NCBI GenBank assembly: GCA_017640605.1
Contig: JAEPQH010000026.1
Location: 1-32,443, forward strand
From: Balneolaceae bacterium
Lineage (GTDB): Bacteria; Bacteroidota; Rhodothermia; Balneolales; Balneolaceae
Length of the DNA: 32,443 bases
Direction: 5' to 3'
The notes beneath the pieces were generated by a model. It saw nothing but the letters and a program-made list of their open reading frames with translations, was not told where the DNA came from and searched no databases. This document shows, one piece after another, positions 8,420-16,702 of this stretch. Numbering within the stretch: position 1 is the stretch's first letter; each line of letters begins with the position of its first letter. The translations under genes and the position numbers were made by a program.

Positions 8420-10696
8420 ATGAAAGCGACCGATCAAAACACAACTCTTCCGTTCTTAAACGATGAAACACCTTACGAGTATCGTGGGTTTACTTCGGGT
8501 ATATGGAATAACGAAATTGAAGTAAGAGATTTCATCCAAAAAAATTACACACCTTATGAAGGTGATGCTTCTTTTCTAAGTACACCTACCGACACTACCA
8601 AATTACTTTGGCAACAAGTGTTAAACTTGATGGTTAAGGAGCAAAAAGAAGGGGTAATCGATGCCGATTCCGAATTAGTTTCATCCATTGTTTCTCACGG
8701 TCCTGGTTATATCGATGAAGAATTAGAGCGAGTTGTTGGCTTACAAACCGATGCTCCTTTAAAACGTTCTATGATGCCTTTTGGTGGCGTTAGAATGGCA
8801 CAAAAAGCATTAGAAAGCAATGGATTTAGCTTCTCAGACAAAACGAAAGAAGCTTTTGCAGCCATTCGAAAAACCCATAATGATGGTGTATTTGATGCCT
8901 ATACCGAAGAAATTAGAAAAGCACGTTCATCTGGTATCGTAACCGGTTTACCGGATGCTTATGCTCGTGGACGAATTATCGGTGATTATCGTCGTGTTGC
9001 CTTGTATGGTATGGATCGGCTGATTGAGGATAAAATTGAGCAATTAAATTCGCTTGAGCTAACGAATCTATCTGAGGAAACTATTCGTCTCCGCGAAGAA
9101 ATGAACGAACAAATTCGCTCGCTTAAAGAGCTTAAAGAAATGGCTGCAAGCTACGGCTTCGACATTTCTAAACCTGCTACTAATGCTACCGAAGCGGTGC
9201 AATGGACCTATTTCGGATATCTAGCCGCTGTTAAAGAGCAAAATGGTGCAGCAATGTCGTTCGGACGAGTTTCTACCTTCTTGGATATTTATATCCAGCG
9301 TGATTTGGAGGAAGGTACACTCACCGAAGATACTGCCCAGGAGCTAATTGATCATTTAGTGATGAAGCTTCGTATGGTTCGTTTTATGCGTCCACCAGAG
9401 TATGATGCACTTTTCTCCGGCGATCCAACTTGGGTTACCGAAGTAATTGGTGGTATGGGCGTAGATGGACGTACCATGGTTTCTAAAACTTCTTTTAGAT
9501 TCTTGCAAACCTTACACAACTTAGGGCCTGCTCCTGAGCCGAACCTAACTGTGTTGTGGTCACAAAATTTACCCGAAGGCTTTAAAGATTTCTGTGTAAA
9601 CACATCCATTGAGACTTCTTCTCTGCAGTATGAGAACGACGATATGATGCGCTCTTATTGGGGCGACGATTACGGAATCGCATGCTGTGTATCAGCAATG
9701 AAAATCGGAAAGCAGATGCAGTTCTTTGGTGCACGTGCAAACCTCGCTAAAACTTTACTTTATGCTATTAATGGTGGTAAAGATGAGATTTCGGGCGAAC
9801 AAATTGGACCGGAATTTGCACCTATCAATAGCGAGTTTCTGACTTACGAAGAGTTGATGCCAAAATTCGATACTATGATGGATTGGCTGGCTGCAACTTA
9901 CATGAATGCATTGAATGTAATTCACTTCATGCACGACAAGTATTATTACGAGCGACTAGAAATGGCACTTCATGATCGTGATGTATTCAGAACTATGGCT
10001 TGTGGAATCGCTGGTTTGTCGGTAGTTGCAGATTCACTTAGTGCGGTAAAATTTGCGAAAGTTCGCATCCTTCGTGATGATCGCGGTCTTGCTACCGACT
10101 TTGAAACCGAAGGGGAATTCCCTGTATTCGGAAACGATGATGATCGTGTGGATGAAATCGCCAGAGATCTTGTTAAAATCTTTATGAACAAGCTTAAAAA
10201 GCAGCCTTCATATAGAAATTCAGTTCCAACTCAATCGATCCTAACCATTACCTCAAATGTGGTGTATGGTAACAAAACCGGTAACACACCGGATGGACGT
10301 AAGAAAGGCGAACCATTCGGTCCTGGAGCAAACCCAATGCACGGTCGTGATAAAAATGGTGCAGTTGCAAGTATGCGTTCGGTTGCAAAACTACCTTATG
10401 AGTATGCACAGGATGGTATTTCTTACACATTCTCAATCGTACCCGGCGCGCTAGGTCGCACCGAAGACGATCGTAAAGAGAATATGATCAATCTGTTGGA
10501 TGGATATTTTGCTGAAGGTGGTCACCACATTAATGTGAACGTTTTCAATCGTGAAACTTTGATTGATGCCATGGATCACCCTGAAAGATATCCACAGCTA
10601 ACTGTACGTGTATCAGGCTATGCGGTAAACTTCAATAAGTTAACCAAAGAGCAGCAAATGGATGTGATTTCAAGAACATTCCATGAGAGAAATTGA
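8420..10696 (+). CDS. pflB: Formate C-acetyltransferase (pyruvate formate-lyase)
   Basis: A glycyl-radical enzyme converting pyruvate and CoA to acetyl-CoA and formate in the cytoplasm under anoxia. At 758 aa it matches E. coli PflB length. The adjacent catalytic cysteines are Cys422-Cys423 in [10 protein letters not shown]. The radical glycine is Gly733 in the C-terminal RVSGYAV motif. The N-terminal half is a typical PFL barrel ([56 protein letters not shown]). The start has only a weak upstream AGAG. It is the second gene of the rightward anaerobic block, and its activating enzyme follows after a strong terminator. Because an exposed radical PFL is cleaved by oxygen, this gene is good evidence for genuine fermentative growth. 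Confidence 0.97.
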   Translation: MKATDQNTTLPFLNDETPYEYRGFTSGIWNNEIEVRDFIQKNYTPYEGDASFLSTPTDTTKLLWQQVLNLMVKEQKEGVIDADSELVSSIVSHGPGYIDEELERVVGLQTDAPLKRSMMPFGGVRMAQKALESNGFSFSDKTKEAFAAIRKTHNDGVFDAYTEEIRKARSSGIVTGLPDAYARGRIIGDYRRVALYGMDRLIEDKIEQLNSLELTNLSEETIRLREEMNEQIRSLKELKEMAASYGFDISKPATNATEAVQWTYFGYLAAVKEQNGAAMSFGRVSTFLDIYIQRDLEEGTLTEDTAQELIDHLVMKLRMVRFMRPPEYDALFSGDPTWVTEVIGGMGVDGRTMVSKTSFRFLQTLHNLGPAPEPNLTVLWSQNLPEGFKDFCVNTSIETSSLQYENDDMMRSYWGDDYGIACCVSAMKIGKQMQFFGARANLAKTLLYAINGGKDEISGEQIGPEFAPINSEFLTYEELMPKFDTMMDWLAATYMNALNVIHFMHDKYYYERLEMALHDRDVFRTMACGIAGLSVVADSLSAVKFAKVRILRDDRGLATDFETEGEFPVFGNDDDRVDEIARDLVKIFMNKLKKQPSYRNSVPTQSILTITSNVVYGNKTGNTPDGRKKGEPFGPGANPMHGRDKNGAVASMRSVAKLPYEYAQDGISYTFSIVPGALGRTEDDRKENMINLLDGYFAEGGHHINVNVFNRETLIDAMDHPERYPQLTVRVSGYAVNFNKLTKEQQMDVISRTFHERN

Positions 10697-10738
10697 TGAG
10701 TTTATCTAATCATAGATGACTTCTTAGTGATGATAAAA

Positions 10739-10776
10739 GGGGGTACTTGCCCGGTAAGCAGTACTCCCGTTTTTTT
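10739..10776 (+). terminator. Rho-independent terminator between pflB and pflA
   Basis: GGGGGTACTTGC (10739-10750) pairs with GCAGTACTCCC (10758-10768) through 11 pairs with one bulged T and one G-T pair, around the 7-base loop CCGGTAA, followed by seven T residues (10770-10776). This should end or attenuate pflB transcription. Some read-through, or a promoter inside the gap, is needed for pflA. The position allows high PflB and low activase from one locus. Confidence 0.85.
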
Positions 10777-10795
10777 AGAGAATAGAGGTGAAAAA

Positions 10796-11533
10796 ATGGA
10801 AAATGTAACCGGATATCTACACTCGGTTGAAACAGCGGGCACCGTTGATGGCCCCGGTATTCGCCGTATTCTTTTCCTTAATGGATGTCCGCTAAAATGT
10901 GTGTATTGCCATAATCCGGATACCCGAAAATTTAAACAGGGCATCAAAACAGACGCCTTTTCGGAACTTCGCACCATAGCCAAACAAAAAGAAATGCTAC
11001 TCTCAATGAAAGGAGGAGTAACTCTTTCTGGTGGTGAACCACTTTCACAGCCCGCTTTTGTGAAAGCAGTTTTTGAAGGGTGCAAATTGATGGGAATTCA
11101 TACCGCCTTAGATACTTCAGGGTTTGTTGGTCACCGCGCCGATGATGAATTACTATCTTATACTGATTTGGTGTTGCTCGACATCAAACACTTTGATCCT
11201 GAAGGGTACAAACGTGTAACAGGCGTTGATTTACAGCCTACCTTAGATTTCGCTAAACGACTCGCCAAACTCAATAAACCGGTTTGGTTACGCTTTGTGC
11301 TGGTTCCGGGCTACACCGACGATATGCAAGCCATCAAAAAAATGGCCAAATTCGCAAAAAATCTTGGAAATGTTGAGAGGTTAGAAGTGCTTCCTTTCCA
11401 CAAAATGGGCGAATACAAATGGGAAGCCATGGACGAGATGGACTACGAATTGTTCGATACAGAAGAACCAACTGCTGAACTACTCGATCATGTCAAAAGT
11501 ATCTTTAAGAACGAAGGGTTAACCGTTTATTAA
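10796..11533 (+). CDS. pflA: Pyruvate formate-lyase activating enzyme (radical SAM)
   Basis: A radical-SAM enzyme that generates the glycyl radical on PflB. The start at 10796 (MENVTGYLHSVET) is chosen because it matches the family N-terminus and follows AGAGGTGAA. An in-frame start at 10727 would add 23 residues encoded by the terminator hairpin. The [4Fe-4S] motif CX3CX2C is Cys31, Cys35, Cys38 (GCPLKCVYCHNP), followed by GGVTLSGGEPL for SAM binding. TVDGPGIRRILFLNGCP is the usual approach sequence. At 245 aa it is full length. It lies 99 bases after pflB on the same strand and clearly serves it. Confidence 0.95.
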   Translation: MENVTGYLHSVETAGTVDGPGIRRILFLNGCPLKCVYCHNPDTRKFKQGIKTDAFSELRTIAKQKEMLLSMKGGVTLSGGEPLSQPAFVKAVFEGCKLMGIHTALDTSGFVGHRADDELLSYTDLVLLDIKHFDPEGYKRVTGVDLQPTLDFAKRLAKLNKPVWLRFVLVPGYTDDMQAIKKMAKFAKNLGNVERLEVLPFHKMGEYKWEAMDEMDYELFDTEEPTAELLDHVKSIFKNEGLTVY

Positions 11534-11570
11534 ATGATTTCTTTTAATTGATATTAATAACGAAATCATT
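11533..11570. terminator. Perfect 9-bp inverted repeat at the pflA stop codon
   Basis: AATGATTTC (11533-11541) and GAAATCATT (11562-11570) are exact complements around a 20-base AT-rich loop, starting on the last base of the pflA stop codon. A T-rich but interrupted stretch follows. It may terminate or stabilise the pflA message, or be a regulator site. The rest of the gap up to korA, to about 11777, shows no gene or RNA that I recognise. Confidence 0.4.
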
Positions 11571-11834
11571 AACAGTTATTTTGTTTTCTAGCACTATGAA
11601 TTGAAATGTAATCAATTAGGAATAGGAATAAGTCCACCCAGAATCAGTTAGAATTAGAGCAAAGTATCTTTAGAAAACCAACCAGTAGAACTTTCAAGCC
11701 CACACTAATTACATAGTTCACAGTTCGAATAAAGATCGTCATCAATTCATTCATTAAAGGAATCAGACTTTCATTTAATGGTAAAAAAAGTCAACTTTGG
11801 ACGTACGAATTTTAATACTCACCTCATCCAAATT

Positions 11835-13700
11835 ATGAGTACAAAAGACCAAATTCGCGAGGACGTTACCATACGTTTTGCAGGTGACTCCGGCGATGGC
11901 ATGCAGCTAACAGGCTCACTGTTCACCAATACTACTGCACTTTTAGGAAATGATTTAAGAACGCTACCGGAATTTCCGGCTGAGATCCGGGCTCCGCAAG
12001 GTACAGTTCCCGGAGTATCATCCTTTCAATTACAATTTGGTAGCCGAGAGATTTTGACACCCGGAGATGAATGCGACGCACTTGTTGTTATGAACTCCGC
12101 GGCTCTCAAAGCAAATTTATCACTGCTGAAGAAAGGCGGCACCATCATCGCAAATACCGCCGGTTTCGATAAGAAAAATCTTAGCCTAGCCAAATACCCC
12201 GATGGAGTAAATCCGTTGGAAGATGGATCGTTGAGTGAGTACGAAGTCATAAAAATTGATGTTAGCAAGTTGGTGAAGGAAGCCTTATCAGATACTGATC
12301 TTGGCTATAAAGACATCGAGCGATCCAAAAACATGTTTGTGCTTGGTTTGCTGTATTGGATGTACAATCGACCATTGGACTCAACGATAGATTTTTTGCA
12401 GCAAAAATTTGGGAAAAAGAAACCGGAGATTGCGGCGGCAAATATCAATGTGCTTAAGGCAGGTTTTTTCTACGGCGAAACGGTTGAGTTATTCAATTCA
12501 AGGGTAACTGTTAAGCAAGCTGAGTTACAGCCCGGTGAATATCGCAACATTACCGGTAATGAAGCTCTTGTGTTAGGATTGGTTGCTGCTGCCAGAAAAT
12601 CAAACATGCCCTTGTTTTTTGGAAGCTATCCAATTACACCGGCATCGGATGTACTGCATGGTCTAGCGGCTCATAAAAAATTCGGAATTACTACTTTTCA
12701 GGCAGAAGATGAAATTGCTGCTGTTTCTTCAGCAATTGGTGCTTCTTTTGGTGGAAGTATTGGTGTGACGAGTTCATCAGGTCCAGGAATCGCGCTAAAA
12801 GGCGAAGCGATTGGCTTAGCTGTAATGCTTGAGCTACCTCTTATAGTGTTGAATGTTCAACGTGCAGGTCCGTCTACCGGAATGCCTACCAAAACTGAGC
12901 AAGCAGATTTAATGCAGGCGGTGTATGGACGAAATGGAGAAAGTCCATTAGTAGTACTAGCTCCGAAATCCCCCGCGGATTGTTTCGAAATGGCTTTTGA
13001 AGCAGTACGGATTTCACTGGAACACATGATTCCGGTTATGTTTTTATCGGATGGATATATCGCCAATGGTTCTGAGCCTTGGAAGTTCCCAAAATCAGAT
13101 GATTTAGCGGAAATAAACGTTGCTTTCGAAGGACCTCGTACTGATGAGGATTCCGCAACATTTATGCCGTATTCAAGAGATGAACGTTTAGTTCGAAAAT
13201 GGGCGATTCCCGGTACAGAAGGAATTGAGCATCGCGTTGGTGGACTAGAAAAAGAAGATGGAACCGGAAATGTTTCTTACGATCCGGATAACCATCAAAA
13301 AATGACAAATATTCGTCGCCAAAAGCGTGATAACGTGGCATTCAATATTCCTGAGCAGACCATCGATCAAGGTGTAACCTCTGGCGATACGTTAGTATTG
13401 GGATGGGGAGGAACCTATGGTTCTATTCGTACGGTGGTACATCAACTAAGAAAAGAAGGACATGATGTTTCGCACGCTCATTTACGATATATCAATCCTT
13501 TTCCAAAGAATTTTGAAGCTCTTTTGAAAGGGTTCGACAGAGTGATTGTGCCTGAAATCAACGATGGCCAACTTGTGCGTCTGATTCGCTCTGAGTTTAA
13601 TATTCCGGCAATTCCCATCAACAAGGTGAAAGGTCGCCCGTTCGGTGTTGCAGAACTCAAAGAAGCAATAGAATCGAAACTTGCTGCAGAAATATTATAG
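11835..13700 (+). CDS. korA: 2-oxoacid:ferredoxin oxidoreductase, fused gamma-alpha subunit (KorA type)
   Basis: The large subunit of a two-subunit 2-oxoacid:ferredoxin oxidoreductase, most like 2-oxoglutarate synthase. It joins CoA and a decarboxylated 2-oxoacid to form acyl-CoA, reducing ferredoxin. The N-terminal gamma part begins VTIRFAGDSGDGMQLTG and continues LPEFPAEIRAPQGT. The alpha part starts near residue 241 (GNEALVLGLVAAAR) and holds FFGSYPITPASD, QAEDEIAAVSSAIGAS and QRAGPSTGMPTKTEQ. This gamma-alpha order is typical. The start at 11835 (MSTKDQ) is preferred because the 19 extra residues from the in-frame ATG at 11778 are not family-like, though neither start has a clear ribosome binding site. 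korB follows after 9 bases. Substrate (2-oxoglutarate or pyruvate) is not settled by sequence alone. Confidence 0.92.
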   Translation: MSTKDQIREDVTIRFAGDSGDGMQLTGSLFTNTTALLGNDLRTLPEFPAEIRAPQGTVPGVSSFQLQFGSREILTPGDECDALVVMNSAALKANLSLLKKGGTIIANTAGFDKKNLSLAKYPDGVNPLEDGSLSEYEVIKIDVSKLVKEALSDTDLGYKDIERSKNMFVLGLLYWMYNRPLDSTIDFLQQKFGKKKPEIAAANINVLKAGFFYGETVELFNSRVTVKQAELQPGEYRNITGNEALVLGLVAAARKSNMPLFFGSYPITPASDVLHGLAAHKKFGITTFQAEDEIAAVSSAIGASFGGSIGVTSSSGPGIALKGEAIGLAVMLELPLIVLNVQRAGPSTGMPTKTEQADLMQAVYGRNGESPLVVLAPKSPADCFEMAFEAVRISLEHMIPVMFLSDGYIANGSEPWKFPKSDDLAEINVAFEGPRTDEDSATFMPYSRDERLVRKWAIPGTEGIEHRVGGLEKEDGTGNVSYDPDNHQKMTNIRRQKRDNVAFNIPEQTIDQGVTSGDTLVLGWGGTYGSIRTVVHQLRKEGHDVSHAHLRYINPFPKNFEALLKGFDRVIVPEINDGQLVRLIRSEFNIPAIPINKVKGRPFGVAELKEAIESKLAAEIL

Positions 13701-13709
13701 AGGAACATT

Positions 13710-14792
13710 ATGGTGGAGACATTAATCGACAATTTTATAAAAGAGCACGAAGCCGATTTAAATACGCTTCCAAAATACAGCGGCAAAGATTTTTCTTCCG
13801 ATCAGGATGTGCGTTGGTGCCCGGGATGTGGCGATTATACCATCCTAAAGCAAGTACAAAACGCAATGCCGGAATTAGGCTTAGCCAAAAAAGACATCGT
13901 ATTTATTTCAGGGATTGGTTGCTCATCGCGCTTTCCCTATTACATGGATACTTTTGGTATGCATTCTATCCATGGTCGGGCCCCGGCTATTGCTACCGGA
14001 CTAAAAGTATCACGACCTGATTTATCAGTTTGGATTATTACCGGTGATGGAGATTCTTTATCGATAGGAGCCAATCACTTTGTTCAGTTGCTTCGCCGAA
14101 ATGTGAATGTGAATCTTTTGTTATTCAACAATCAGATTTATGGGTTGACTAAAGGGCAATATTCACCGGCTTCACCAACAGGTTCGGTTACAAAATCTAC
14201 TCCTTACGGTAGTATCGATCATCCGTTTAACCCGCTTGCACTTAGTTTGGGAGCCGATGGCACTTTTGTTGCTCGTGCTATGGACCGCGATCCAAAGCAT
14301 TTGAAAGAGATGATTTTGCGCTCTCATCAACATAAAGGCACTTCAATGCTCGAAATCTACCAAAATTGCATTGTGTTTAACGATGCGGCCTTCGAGCTTT
14401 TTACGGATAAGAAATCACGTCCACAGGAAGCCATTTATCTGGAACATGGACAGCCGTTGGTTTTTGGGAAAGACAAGAACAAGGGAGTCCGACTTGAAGG
14501 TTTTACTCCTGAAGTAGTGGAGCTTGGAGATAATTTCAGCAAAGACGATCTGTGGATTCACGACGAAAACGACAAAGTAAAAGCGTACATCTTATCCCGA
14601 TTTTTTGATCAACCACAAACCGATGGAGAAGGGGAATTACGATTTCCACGCCCATTTGGAGTACTTTATGCGGATGATCGTCCTACTTATGATGAAGGCG
14701 TAAATGCACAAGTAGAATATGCCAAAGTGCACCACGGCGATGCTGATTTGGATGTACTTCTTAGAGGAAAAGAAACCTGGGTGGTGAAGTAG
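13710..14792 (+). CDS. korB: 2-oxoacid:ferredoxin oxidoreductase beta subunit (KorB type)
   Basis: The thiamine-diphosphate-binding subunit. VRWCPGCGDYTILKQVQ near residue 33 is the family's N-terminal motif. ITGDGDSLSIGANHFVQLLR followed by FNNQIYGLTKGQ is the GDG...N thiamine-diphosphate/Mg site, and TKGQYSPASPTG is a KorB/PorB hallmark. The long C-terminus (to 360 aa) is usual for two-subunit enzymes. AGAGGAAC sits upstream, and the gene is in an operon with korA. Electron transfer must use an external ferredoxin, as no ferredoxin-like delta subunit is encoded here. The final codons (GKETWVVK) recur as a fossil copy at 15449-15493. Confidence 0.94.
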   Translation: MVETLIDNFIKEHEADLNTLPKYSGKDFSSDQDVRWCPGCGDYTILKQVQNAMPELGLAKKDIVFISGIGCSSRFPYYMDTFGMHSIHGRAPAIATGLKVSRPDLSVWIITGDGDSLSIGANHFVQLLRRNVNVNLLLFNNQIYGLTKGQYSPASPTGSVTKSTPYGSIDHPFNPLALSLGADGTFVARAMDRDPKHLKEMILRSHQHKGTSMLEIYQNCIVFNDAAFELFTDKKSRPQEAIYLEHGQPLVFGKDKNKGVRLEGFTPEVVELGDNFSKDDLWIHDENDKVKAYILSRFFDQPQTDGEGELRFPRPFGVLYADDRPTYDEGVNAQVEYAKVHHGDADLDVLLRGKETWVVK

Positions 14793-14871
14793 TAGAGTGG
14801 AATAGGGAATGAGGAATTATGAATAGATTTCTTTAACAAATCGATATTATTAATTGTTGAATATCAATTAC

Positions 14872-15169
14872 TTATTTCTCCATCCAGTAGAAAGGTCTTC
14901 TTCTAGTATGTCCAACGGCTAGACAAAGTATCAAATCAGGTTCAATCAAATTAAATACGATGTAATGAGGGAATTTATCTAGCAGTATTTTTTCTAGATA
15001 TATCTTCGATAACAGGTGAAGATTCAGGAAAATGACAGATTTGATCAACTGCCTGATCAAAATTTTGAATGAATCTATCCACTAAAGCTGGATCAATGTT
15101 AGCATAGAATTCAAATGTTTTCCATAAGTCTTTCTCGGCTTCAGATTCGAATTCAAATCGCCAAGCCAT
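14872..15169 (-). pseudogene. ParE/RelE-family toxin with a frameshift in an A6 run
   Basis: Read leftward, residues 1-60 are a ParE-like start (MAWRFEFESEAEKDLWKTF, then FPESSPVIEDISRK) and end at a premature stop. The missing part is intact in the next frame: ILLDKFPHYIVFNLIEPDLI, then CLAVGHTRRRPFYWMEK, the usual ParE C-terminus with HTRRRPFYW. The switch falls at a run of six T on the plus strand (14988-14993, A6 in the message); removing one base restores one ORF of about 98 codons. The toxin is either inactivated, phase-variable, rescued by slippage on A AAA AAT, or a base-calling error. The antitoxin gene directly precedes it with a 1-base gap. Confidence 0.82.
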
Positions 15170-15170
15170 T

Positions 15171-15401
15171 TTAGCTTTTCAAACGATTTTCAGCCTCTTT
15201 TTTAACTGCAGTCCATGATCTTGAAGAAGATTCACCTGCTAAATACTTTTGCTTTCTTTCCCGAACTACGCTCATCCATTCATCCTCAAACAACACACTT
15301 GAGTTATCGAGACTTTCAAGTAGTGATTTTGCTAACTCAGCTCGTTCATATTCACTTAATTGAAGCGCAGTATTTTTAAAAGTATTAAAGTCTGTTTTCA
15401 T
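15171..15401 (-). CDS. Addiction-module antitoxin
   Basis: A 76-aa protein of the putative addiction module component family, found upstream of ParE/RelE-type toxins. Marks are TALQLSEYERAELAKSLLESLD (12-33), the conserved LSxxERaELaxxLLeSLd helix, then an acidic DEWMSVVRERKQKYLAGE segment and a basic C-terminus that wraps the toxin. Its TAA is separated from the toxin ATG by one base. The gene is intact although the toxin is frameshifted, the expected order of loss in a decaying toxin-antitoxin pair. It lies between korB and fossil gene tails, i.e. in an inserted or duplicated segment. Confidence 0.85.
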   Translation of the reverse strand: MKTDFNTFKNTALQLSEYERAELAKSLLESLDNSSVLFEDEWMSVVRERKQKYLAGESSSRSWTAVKKEAENRLKS

Positions 15402-15412
15402 AACGTCATAAA

Positions 15413-15457
15413 CTAAACAACTTCCGGTAAATGCTCAAATTTGAAAGACTTGAATGC
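15413..15457 (-). pseudogene. Fossil copy of the bioB 3' end
   Basis: Read leftward, the last 14 codons spell AFKSFKFEHLPEVV plus stop, against AYKDAKPEHVPEVV plus stop at the end of the intact bioB (15583). The DNA core AACAACTTCCGGTA is identical in both. Nothing further upstream in bioB is preserved. Confidence 0.8.
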
Positions 15458-15493
15458 TTGATACAAGGAAAAGAAACTTGGGTAGTGAAATAG
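15449..15493 (+). pseudogene. Fossil copy of the korB 3' end
   Basis: Read rightward, LECLIQGKETWVVK plus stop matches LDVLLRGKETWVVK plus stop of korB (ends 14792). Differences in the last nine codons are silent third-base changes (ACC/ACT, GTG/GTA, AAG/AAA). It overlaps the bioB fossil by 9 bases, which marks the junction of an old tandem duplication of the korB-bioB convergent region. Confidence 0.8.
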
Positions 15494-15582
15494 GAATGAG
15501 GTTTGAGTTAAAACTGACCACTCAAAACTCAAAACTCAGCACTTTCAATCAACGAAGCTCTTTGCGTAGTTGATCAAAACTA

Positions 15583-16578
15583 TCAAACAACTTCCGGTAC
15601 ATGCTCAGGCTTAGCATCTTTGTAAGCAGGACGTGGTTTTAGACCGAACAACTCAAACATGTGCATGTCTTCATCCAGCTCGTTGTTGTCGGTTGTTAGT
15701 AACTTTTCGCCCGTAAAGATGGAATTTGCACCCGCCATAAAGCAGAGGGCTTGTTCTTCGAAGGTCATGCGAACACGACCGGCAGAAAGTCGAACCATCG
15801 ACTCTGGCATTAAAATTCGTGCGGTTGCAATCATACGCGCCATATCCCAACTTGGAACTTTTGGTTGGTTCTCCATAGGAGTGCCTTCAACTGCGATCAA
15901 AGCATTCACAGGAACCGATTCTGGGTGAGTTTCAAGATTCGATAGCGTATAGAGTAAACCAATGCGGTCCTCATGCGTTTCACCCATCCCAATAATCCCG
16001 CCAGAGCACACCGAAATATTGTTATCCTGCACTTTTTTGATAGTATCTAAACGATCATCATACGTACGTGTGGTGATGATTTTTTTATAGAAATCTTCAC
16101 TCGAATCAAGATTGTGATTGTAGGCATACAAACCGGCTTCCTTTAATTTAGCGGCTTGTTCATCGGTTAACATTCCTAACGTTGCGCAAACTTCCAATCC
16201 TAAATCGGCAACTTCCGAAACAACATCCAATACCTGGTCAAAATCTTTATTTTGTCGCGCGCTACGCCATGCTGCTCCCATACAGAATCGCGTAGATCCG
16301 GCTGCTTTAGCTCGCTCAGCAGAGGCCAGAATCATTTCTTTAGGCATTAATTTTTGGCTATCTACACCTGTGTTATAACGTGCTGATTGCGGGCAGTAAG
16401 AGCAATCTTCCGAGCATCCGCCGGTTTTAATCGACAATAGCGTGCATACTTGAACTTCCCCTGTTTCATGAAATTCGCGATGCACGGTAGCAGCGCGGTA
16501 TATCAATTCCATTAATGGAGTGTGGTAAATTTCGCTAATCTCTTCTTTGGTCCAATTATGACGAATATCTGCTGACAT
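15583..16578 (-). CDS. bioB: Biotin synthase
   Basis: A radical-SAM enzyme that inserts sulfur into dethiobiotin to make biotin. The [4Fe-4S] motif CX3CX2C is Cys55, Cys59, Cys62 (GCSEDCSYCPQSARY). Other family blocks are CMGAAWR, YNHNLDSSEDFY, CSGGIIGMGE, VPVNALIAVEGTPMENQP and RLSAGRVRMTFEEQALCFMAGANSIFTGEKLLTT; the Arg in SAGR belongs to the [2Fe-2S] site. At 331 aa it is full length. It stands alone, without other bio genes beside it, and is convergent with korB across the toxin-antitoxin segment. No BirA-type operator was recognised in the 124-bp gap to the next divergent gene. Confidence 0.96.
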   Translation of the reverse strand: MSADIRHNWTKEEISEIYHTPLMELIYRAATVHREFHETGEVQVCTLLSIKTGGCSEDCSYCPQSARYNTGVDSQKLMPKEMILASAERAKAAGSTRFCMGAAWRSARQNKDFDQVLDVVSEVADLGLEVCATLGMLTDEQAAKLKEAGLYAYNHNLDSSEDFYKKIITTRTYDDRLDTIKKVQDNNISVCSGGIIGMGETHEDRIGLLYTLSNLETHPESVPVNALIAVEGTPMENQPKVPSWDMARMIATARILMPESMVRLSAGRVRMTFEEQALCFMAGANSIFTGEKLLTTDNNELDEDMHMFELFGLKPRPAYKDAKPEHVPEVV

Positions 16579-16702
16579 AAAAACTAATATTGATGCTTAA
16601 ATTTTTGTGAAAGTAAGGTGAATACAGGCAAATGCCAATATCATTCTATTGATTCAGTTACTTGCTTTCGATAATATCCACGGTCAATATTAATTAACGG
16701 GT

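Noticed and set aside
10727-10795. Longer pflA start at 10727
   Set aside because: The extra residues are encoded by the terminator hairpin and T-run, and a better start with a ribosome binding site lies at 10796.
11534-11834. tRNA or riboswitch in the gap before korA
   Set aside because: No cloverleaf, T-loop GTTCRA in context, or known riboswitch core was found; only a 9-bp dyad at the pflA stop codon.
14975-15060. Programmed ribosomal frameshift in the ParE-like toxin
   Set aside because: The A-run could permit slippage, but no stimulatory structure is evident and toxins of this family are not known to need it. Simple mutation or a read error is likelier.
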